Assembly: GCA_028023455.1 (NCBI GenBank)
Contig: JAQFVV010006550.1
Location: 560,001 to 624,000 of the forward strand
Reading direction: 5' to 3'
Length of the DNA stretch: 64,000 bases
From: Epiperipatus broadwayi
Lineage: Eukaryota; Onychophora; Udeonychophora; Euonychophora; Peripatidae
Of this stretch, positions 57,710 to 64,000 are shown in pieces (position 1 is the stretch's first letter; each line of letters opens with the position of its first letter). The position numbers and the translations under genes are program-made. The notes below the pieces were generated by a model, which saw nothing but the letters and a program-made list of their open reading frames with translations, had not been told where the DNA came from and did no database searches.

Positions 57710-58785
57710 AAAAATTATACATTGAGTTTTGTTACAAAAACTTTTAGTTTGCTAAACCATATTTGTGTCATTATATAAAACAATATAGTGTGTTCAATTG
57801 TCCTATATAAAGACAGATTTTTATAATAGTTTGCTTTATTGTGTTATTAGTTTTTAACATTTTAAAGTATCCAATCTTTATTGTGCTTTTCATGTAAGAA
57901 AACGAATTACATTCTTATAAAATTGTTTGTTATAAACAATCACAAATTTTGTATTTATTTTTAATTAGAAAAAAAAATAGCGACGATGTCTGATTCCAAG
58001 TTTGATATAAAGTATCTTGAAATTTTTACTTATATAGTATATGCCTTATTTATTTATAGTTTTTAAAATGTATCTTGAAATTATTTGTTTGCATATGTTT
58101 TTGTAGGATAATAAATTGCCGCTTTTAAATCCCGTAAATAAAAAGTTTACTTTTATAATTTATATAAAATTTATTTCAAAATTATTTACATATTACATCT
58201 TGAACTAAGAAAAATATCACCATTATTTATTTCTTTTCAATGAAAGAATACTCTAAGACGTGATCAATCAATTCAAATGGAAAAATGTCACTATTCCATT
58301 TTAATAATAAAAAAAATGTTTTGGTTTATTAAAAATGTTTTAGAATATCAATTTTTTTATCATATACAATACTGGTCTTCTTTTTAAAAAAAAAAAAAAA
58401 AACTAGTTCAGTTTTAATTTTTGTTATTAAGAAAAACAAACAATTTTTAAATTAATTTTCCTTCTCATTCTTTGTTTATGTTAAACATCATCATAATAAC
58501 ATATTACTTTAAAGTTACAATTTTAAAAAGTTTATTATCATTGACTTTCTATTTTTGTTTTATGTTCGATGCTTCGGCCGTTTATCCACCTTCTTTCTGA
58601 TATAAATTTTATTGTTTTGGGCGAATGTTCTTTTTGGGGCTTACACTTATTTGGTTTTTTTTTAAAGAAATGTAAATAAAATTAAACCCAGAAAAAATCT
58701 TTTAGTAGTTGAAATATTGAAGAAAAAATAAAAATAGTAATAGAAATAACTAAGTACTGAAGGCATTGAAATAATAAAATATAAA
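57710..58785. other. AT-rich DNA without recognised features
   Basis: No long ORF, repeat family or RNA motif recognised on either strand. Confidence 0.5.
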
Positions 58786-58790
58786 ACTAA

Positions 58791-59012
58791 ATATTAATAT
58801 CATCTATGTTCTTTATTACTTTATATAATGCTTTTTTTTACAATCCTCTATTGACAGTTTTGATTGGCCCAGCAATTTTCTTTAGAACTTCTACTTATAT
58901 TTCCAAACAAGTAGAAGTTCTGAAGAAGATTGCTGTGACAATCGAAACTGTCAATAGTGGATTGTAAAAAAGTATTCTAAAAAGTAATAAAAAACATAGA
59001 TAATATTAATAT
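58791..59012. repeat. Foldback with hammerhead on one arm
   Basis: Arms of about 105-110 bp (TATTAATATCATCTATGTT, TTTACAATCCTCTATTGACA, GAACTTCTACTT on the left; inverse on the right) with a loop of only a few bases near 58905. The right arm keeps a hammerhead-like core; the left arm equivalent is mutated. Confidence 0.8.
58920..58952 (+). ncRNA. Hammerhead-like core, stem II intact
   Basis: CTGAAGA, one A, stem II GATTG/CAATC (five pairs) around CTGTGA, GAAAC, one T, GTC. All conserved boxes are present. Stem III would have a 1-nt loop, impossible as a monomer but possible between two molecules; stem I is weak (GTT/AAT). The left-arm version on the minus strand reads CTAAAGA and AAAAC. Confidence 0.5.
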
Positions 59013-59064
59013 TATATGGATTTGTCAATGCAATAAAAAGATAAAGTTAATATATAAAACTGTA

Positions 59065-59168
59065 TTTTTTTTTCATGTGTCATAGCTTCGGCCGGGAAGC
59101 AGACCTGCTAACCCGGGGCAACTGCTTATAAGGCAGCTGTGCTGACCTCTTGAGAACCAACATTTGCC
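59065..59168 (-). mobile_element. tRNA-derived SINE with 12-bp TSD
   Basis: Minus strand: GGTTCTCAAGAGGTCAGC, CAGCTGCC-TTATAAG-CAGT arm, GCCCCGGGTTAGC, AGGTCTGCTTCCC B-box remnant, GCTATGACACATG and poly-A. TSD TATAAAACTGTA at 59053-59064 and 59169-59180. Confidence 0.8.
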
Positions 59169-59837
59169 TATAAAACTGTAATTTGTTGCAATATACATAC
59201 AATTTGCATAATTTGTATTATAGTTCCTTTAATTTTCTTCATAAATTCACTTTTGTAACCCAGATTTACTGATTTTCCCCACACTTTATGCATCTAGTAT
59301 TAGAGACTATTTTATTGAATTTTTTTTTGAGCCAAACATATATGTGCATGTATTCAAATATAAATTTTCTTATTTTCTGAGCTAATATAATAAGTGATTG
59401 GAGAACACGGGTGCAGAAAAGGTATATTTTTAATATTCATCTTTATTGTTGCCTAACATGCTTTTAATATATCATGTATATTATATTCATAGCTTATAGT
59501 AAGATGACTTTAAAAATCTTAGTATTAATTTATATGTTGTGATTAATTAGAGAAAATATTAAAATTTAATTAAATGGCTCATAGGGGCCATTTTTTTATT
59601 AATAGAAAAGATATAACCATCGCTGTCAAAGAAGTGGGCTATATAAATAATTTTTTACTATTTTGAATAGCTAATTAATCACAGCATATAAACTAATCCC
59701 AAGATATCTAAAGTCATACTACTAAGAGATACATAATATATTAATAGCATGCTTGGCAGAAATAAAGCTGAATGTTAAAAATATACCGTTTCTGCATTTG
59801 TGTTTAATAACAGCCACTTAATATATATATATGATAA

Positions 59838-59945
59838 ATCATAGCCGAGAGGTCAGAGCAGTAGCCTTGCAAGCAAGCAGTTGGTAACAGACGGTTGTTG
59901 CGGTTTCGCCTTTCAATCGATGCTATGACATATGAAAAAAAAAAA
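59838..59945 (+). mobile_element. tRNA-derived SINE
   Basis: Plus strand: ATAGCCGAGAGGTCAGAGCA (A-box region), AGTAGC-CTTGCAA-GCAAGC arm (anticodon TGC), GGTTTCGCCTTTC B-box remnant, CGATGCTATGACATATG and an A tail (59934-59945). The only plus-strand copy of the five. Confidence 0.75.
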
Positions 59946-60389
59946 GATTAATAGAGTGCTAAGCTTTGGAATGTAAGGCCCTCCCATTAATTCCAGTGTT
60001 AGACCTTCTGGCATTCAAATATCTTATGGACTCCCAAGCAATTAAATCATTTGATTATGTATTTATTAATTAAAAAAAAAAAGATTATTTTTTGGGAGTG
60101 ACATGTATGTGTATGTTTAAATGGACATACATATATATATATATAATTATAAAAAACTTATAGAGAGAAAATAAGTTAAAATCTTACAGAACTTGAAAAG
60201 ATTTATTCTTTCAAAGTAGAAATTAAAAATTATAGTCTTTAGATTAGAAAAAGATTAATTTCTAAAATGAACAATAGACTAATTAATCAGAGTAGAATAA
60301 ATCGTTATTCAAATGAAACAAATTAATGAATTCCACTTACGTTCCTTTTTAAGATAAGAAAAACCTACAAATAACTGATTAATTAAAAA

Positions 60390-60860
60390 GACAGAAAGAT
60401 AATACTAAAATTCCGATGGAACATGAAAAGGACGAATCATCTGATTGGATGGGCAGAGAACTAACCAATCATTTGCAGGGATTCAGAGAGAATGAACTGC
60501 CTTTAGTACTAATTCGAAGAAGAGAGACACTTAATTCTTGGAGCTTCATCTGTGCACATGGACATATATGTTGGAGCAGAAGGTATCCCATGGCGCAGTA
60601 GCTTCAAGTGTGGAGAACTGATATCCGAACTTGAGAACAGTCAGCTAGGACACTTAAAAGTCGTGTTGATCTTAATTATTATTTGTGTATGCCTTCGGGC
60701 TTTATAATGTAAATGATTTTATATATATAAATAATTAAACGTTATTAAGGATCGTAAGTAAAGCATTACTTAAATATTAATTGTTAGTATTGATTTGTAC
60801 TCATGGGAAGTGCACTCTTAAATCAGCTAGACATAGCAATTGGTGCAGTCACAGTCTTAA
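60390..60860 (+). other. LTR-like, GC-richer patch with PBS-like sequence
   Basis: A compositionally distinct stretch (CTGATTGGATGGGCAGAGAA, GCACATGGACATATATG, GCGCAGTAGCTTCAAG, GTATGCCTTCGGGCTTTATA) followed at about 60840 by TTGGTGCAGTCACAG, which resembles a primer-binding site placed just after an LTR. No TG..CA-bounded partner LTR and no gag/pol was found, so this is a weak call. The 61-codon ORF at 60416-60601 shows no domain. Confidence 0.3.
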
Positions 60861-60980
60861 ATCGGACCATTAATTAAAAGAATGGTTAAATTTAAGTAAA
60901 AGATTAGGCAATGCAAGTAGAAATTGGTGAATTTGACATCAGTGAGGCAAGCAGGGAGATATAACCGATTCATTACTACT

Positions 60981-61060
60981 ACTTTTTTTTTTTATATGTC
61001 AAAGTGTTGACCGGGAAGGGAACCCGGGCCAGCTATGCTAATCACAAGGCCATCAATGCT
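60981..61060 (-). mobile_element. tRNA-derived SINE, short copy
   Basis: Minus strand: GCATTGATGGCCTTGTG, TTAGCATAGCTGGCC, B box GGGTTCCCTTCCC, GGTCAACACTTTGACATAT and poly-A. Direct repeat TTACTACT at 60973-60980 and 61061-61068 is a plausible TSD. The anticodon arm is deleted. Confidence 0.75.
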
Positions 61061-61140
61061 TTACTACTTTTTTGAAATTGCACATTGAAGAAACAGTGTA
61101 TGTAAAGCTTTAATAAATTGTTGTAGTTATTCTATCAATA

Positions 61141-61225
61141 TTATGTGTGCATGGTTTGGGGTAGTCGGTAGAGCATTTGATTTGGAATTGAGAAGTTGGA
61201 GGCACTCAAACTTATGAAATCCTAT
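61141..61225 (+). other. tRNA-like sequence of a second type
   Basis: GTTTGGGGTAGTCGGTAGAGC resembles an A box and D arm, and TTTGATTTGGAATTGAG could form a weak anticodon arm, but the B-box position (GGCACTCAAACTT) is poor. Perhaps a fragment of another tRNA-derived SINE. Not a functional tRNA. Confidence 0.3.
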
Positions 61226-62825
61226 GCAATAAAACTACTAGCATTTTATTTTTTTTGTGCTGTCTAAAATAAGTTTTGGTTATTAGATTTTAGCATTAAT
61301 GTTTTGACTTAGAAGTTGGTCATCAGTGCATAATTATGTGATTAGGGGTGATGATTAATCCGCATCATCAGTATCAATACACAGGTTAATTCATACAGTA
61401 CAATATATATATACAAAATACAATATAAAGAGAGAAAAAAATATATTTAATAAAGCTTATAAATTTAAATAATTCATTCAGGTTAAATTGGTTTAAAATT
61501 CAATTTACGTTGAAAAAATATGAATATATGCTTATAGCCTTAATATATATTACTTATCTGCTTCTTTGTAAAAAAAAGAAAAAACATATCATTTTTGCAC
61601 CAATTTCAATTTCACAAATTATTTTTTCACATATAAAAAAGATATAGAAGCTAAAATTTAATTTAAAACATTTTAATTTAATAGTAGTCATAATATTTAA
61701 AGATAATTGTTCCAAATAAGAAAAGTAACTGGAAATAAAGTATCACAAAAGGCGTCTATCTGACAGTTTGTGAAGGTAGTATAATTCTTATAAATTTAAG
61801 ATAGCCTATTTCCAGTCATCATCATCATCAACCATTACCAATAAACTGCAGAATGAAGGTCTCTCCAAGTTTATTCATCTTCTCTGATCTTTAATTTATC
61901 TTCTCAACATCACCCTTGCAACTTTCTTATTTTATCCATTCATCTGACATGTGATCGCTTTCTGGGTCTTTTACAATCTCTTGGAATAGAGTTTAAGATT
62001 TCAATTGTTTGTCTATTATCATCTCTTCTAGCAATATGTCCAGCCCAACTCCACTTCAATTCTTTAATTATTTTCAATGAGGTCAGTAACACCTGTTTGT
62101 TCTCTTACACATATATTGCATTTTCAATCTCTGCTTGTTACCCCCACATACATATCTCCATAATTCTTTGAGTGGTCTGAAGTCTCTGTATTGTTCTTGT
62201 ATTAAGTATCCAAGTCTCAAGTCCATGAGGAAGAACTGGTAAAACACATTTATTAAAAACTTTTCTTTTCAAACACATAGGCATATTTCCTTTTAGTATC
62301 AAGTTATTTCTACCAAAAGCACTCCAACCAAGTTTAATTCTATGATTAATTTTATCCATTATGTTTCTATCTGTATTAATAATCTTACCAAGGTATCTGT
62401 AGCTGTTATCGTTTTCTAACTCATCAAAATCAATCTATATTTTTGTATTTTGAGAAAATCCATTAAACATTACTTCAGTCTTTTTAACAGTTATTTTTAG
62501 TCCTATGGTCCTACTTTCATCTGATAACTACTGCAACATTTCCTGAAACTCTAAAGCATTATTTGCAAAAACAACTACATCATCTGCAAAATCTAAATGA
62601 TTTAAATAATTTCCATTTACTTTCACTCCTTTAGCTTCCCATTTTAATCCACAAAATACTTCTTGCAGCACTGCTGTAAAAAGTTTTGGAGATACACCTT
62701 TCTCAATGTTAACTTTCCTAGTATCATTATGTAATCTAATTGTTGATATTGCATTTTTATAAATATTCTTTAAAATATGACAATATTCTGGATCTATATC
62801 TTGATGATCCAATGCTTTAATCACT

Positions 62826-62893
62826 GAAGAAATGTTTATAGAATGAAATGCCTTTTCATGAAGAAATGTTTATAGAATCAAATACCTTTTCAT
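62826..62893. repeat. 34-bp tandem duplication in RTE
   Basis: GAAGAAATGTTTATAGAATS and AAATRCCTTTTCAT are repeated head to tail (62826-62859, 62860-62893). The length is not a multiple of three. Confidence 0.9.
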
Positions 62894-63206
62894 AATCTAC
62901 AAATCCAAAGCATAAATGCAACTCATATTCCTTTATCCTTTCTATAATTTTTCTCAATACCTGGATATGATTTACTGTACTAAAACCAATTTAAAATCCA
63001 GCTTGTTCTTTTGTTTGGTGGACATCCAATGCTCTCTGTAGTCTAGTTGTAATTATCTTACTAAAAATTTTGTATAAAACATAAAAGACTGTTAGGTCTG
63101 TGATTTCTAATATATTCTTTATTACCTTTTTTAAATATTAATATTAATACTGCATTCTTCCAATTATCTGGTACATCTTTGTCATTTAGACATTTGGTAT
63201 ATGACT

Positions 63207-63258
63207 TTGCTAAAGAAATTCTATTTCTTCACTTGCTAAAGAAATTCTATTTCTTCAC
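63207..63258. repeat. 26-bp exact tandem duplication in RTE
   Basis: TTGCTAAAGAAATT plus CTATTTCTTCAC occurs twice without mismatch. Exact identity implies a recent event or assembly duplication. Confidence 0.9.
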
Positions 63259-64000
63259 CTGCTTCTTTTAATATATCAATTATAATTCCATCATTACCTG
63301 GACCTTTTCCTTTCTTCATAAATTTAATTGCATGTCTCACTTCTTCATTTAAAATTCTGGGCAATTCAGAAGCTAAAATAGATATAGGAAGTACTTGTTA
63401 TTTATTACTATATAATTCTTGATAGAAGTCTTCTACCTATTTCATGATGTCATCTCTTTTTTTAGTAATAATTCTATCATTTTTCTTATTGCAGACATAA
63501 ATTTTTTACCAATACCAAAATGTTGTTTTACACTCTTGAGTCTTTTATTCTCTTATACAGCTTTTCTTGCTAGTTCACAGTTATACTTTCTTATATCATT
63601 TTCAACTCTTTTTCATTCCATTTTACAAAATTTGGGATAACCAATCAATTTTGATGCATCATTTTTGTATATCTTCATATTCCTTTTTTTCATCATAAAT
63701 TCTCTAGTCTCAGTACAAATTTTATTAATCAATTGCTGCTTTTTTTCTACCAGATATCTCTGTTGCAGTTTTTCCATTACCTAAATTTTACCTAAAATTA
63801 ATTATAAAATACCTTTAAAAAAATCAAATTTTATTTAAATTTTTCACATACATTCACTCATTTGTAATAGCCAATAAATAGTATATAACACATTCCTGGA
63901 GATATTCTTCTTATCTTCTGGTGATGCTGGTAAGATCAGTGGGACTACTAGCATAAGATTCAAATATGGGATCTTTACATTTATAAATCTCTGATAGGCA

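Larger units (their letters stand above)
61815..63785 (-). pseudogene. RTE-like LINE, longest copy, RT box retained
   Basis: Minus strand from 63785: LINKICTETREFMMKKRNMK linker, EVRHAIKFMKKGKGPGNDGI, a broken FKKGNKEYIRNHRPNSLL, ALDVHQTKEQAGF, CFGFVDYEK.FDSI, IKALDHQDIDPEYCHILKNI, IRLHNDTRKVNIEKGV, then LDFADDVVVFANNALEF with an intact FADD catalytic box (62528-62824), MDKINHRIKLGWSAFGRNN (62138-62359), the C-terminal region and a 3' end in CATCATCATCAACCATTACC. Two short tandem duplications (62826-62893, 63207-63258) each shift the frame. The endonuclease domain is not seen. Non-functional. Confidence 0.85.

Overview
This is a gene-poor, very AT-rich stretch (about a quarter G+C by eye) of a metazoan nuclear genome. 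The evidence for a eukaryotic animal genome is the mix of non-LTR retrotransposon debris (RTE-like and at least three other LINE lineages), Penelope-like elements (PLEs), tRNA-derived SINEs with poly-A tails and target-site duplications, foldback/MITE-like DNA elements, and long (AT)n, (CT)n and (AC)n microsatellites. No bacterial-style operon, complete host gene, intact rRNA or functional tRNA is visible. Nearly all ORFs longer than 60 codons are retroelement fragments, antisense shadows of them, or chance ORFs. The species cannot be fixed from the sequence; an invertebrate is plausible.

Layout. 0-8.4 kb: hammerhead-foldback repeats (called HF here), a short MITE, two 3' ends of a zinc-finger LINE (called LZ), and RTE 3' ends. 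8.4-17 kb: foldbacks, HF copies, copies of a SINE-like repeat carrying a hammerhead-ribozyme motif (called HS), and a tetranucleotide microsatellite staircase. 17-19 kb: one unusually good TATA-box promoter-like patch. 19.4-21.4 kb: a degraded LINE with an RT YTDD box. 22.2-25 kb: two 5'-truncated PLEs fused head-to-head with no spacer; one keeps the YIDD catalytic box and both carry GIY-YIG nuclease remnants. 25-37 kb: mostly featureless AT-rich DNA with HS copies, a LINE RT scrap, a tRNA-SINE and a near-perfect palindrome. 37.6-39.0 kb: a pogo/Tigger-like TIR element. 39.0-44 kb: an RTE fragment, a large foldback with 227-bp arms, and LZ LINE fragments. 45-51 kb: two full HF foldbacks and a LINE C-terminus. 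51-59 kb: degenerate tandem repeats, a foldback with 13-bp TSDs, RTE, HF, LZ and a hammerhead-bearing foldback. 59-64 kb: tRNA-SINEs, an LTR-like patch and the longest RTE fragment.

The most interesting signal is recurrence of hammerhead ribozyme (HHR)-like architecture in several repeat families: (1) HS, a dispersed element of about 390 bp with a Pol III B-box-like segment and a type I HHR whose stems I, II and III can be drawn and whose stem II covaries among copies; (2) HF, a foldback family of at least 15 pieces carrying HHR-like cores, sometimes one per arm; (3) a foldback at 58.8 kb and a relic at 8.76 kb; (4) the PLE 3' end. Hammerheads are known in PLEs, in schistosome Sm-alpha repeats and in animal retrozymes. 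The HS and HF families here look like the same kind of biology: non-autonomous repeats whose transcripts could self-cleave and perhaps circularise, in a locus that also holds the reverse transcriptases that might mobilise them.
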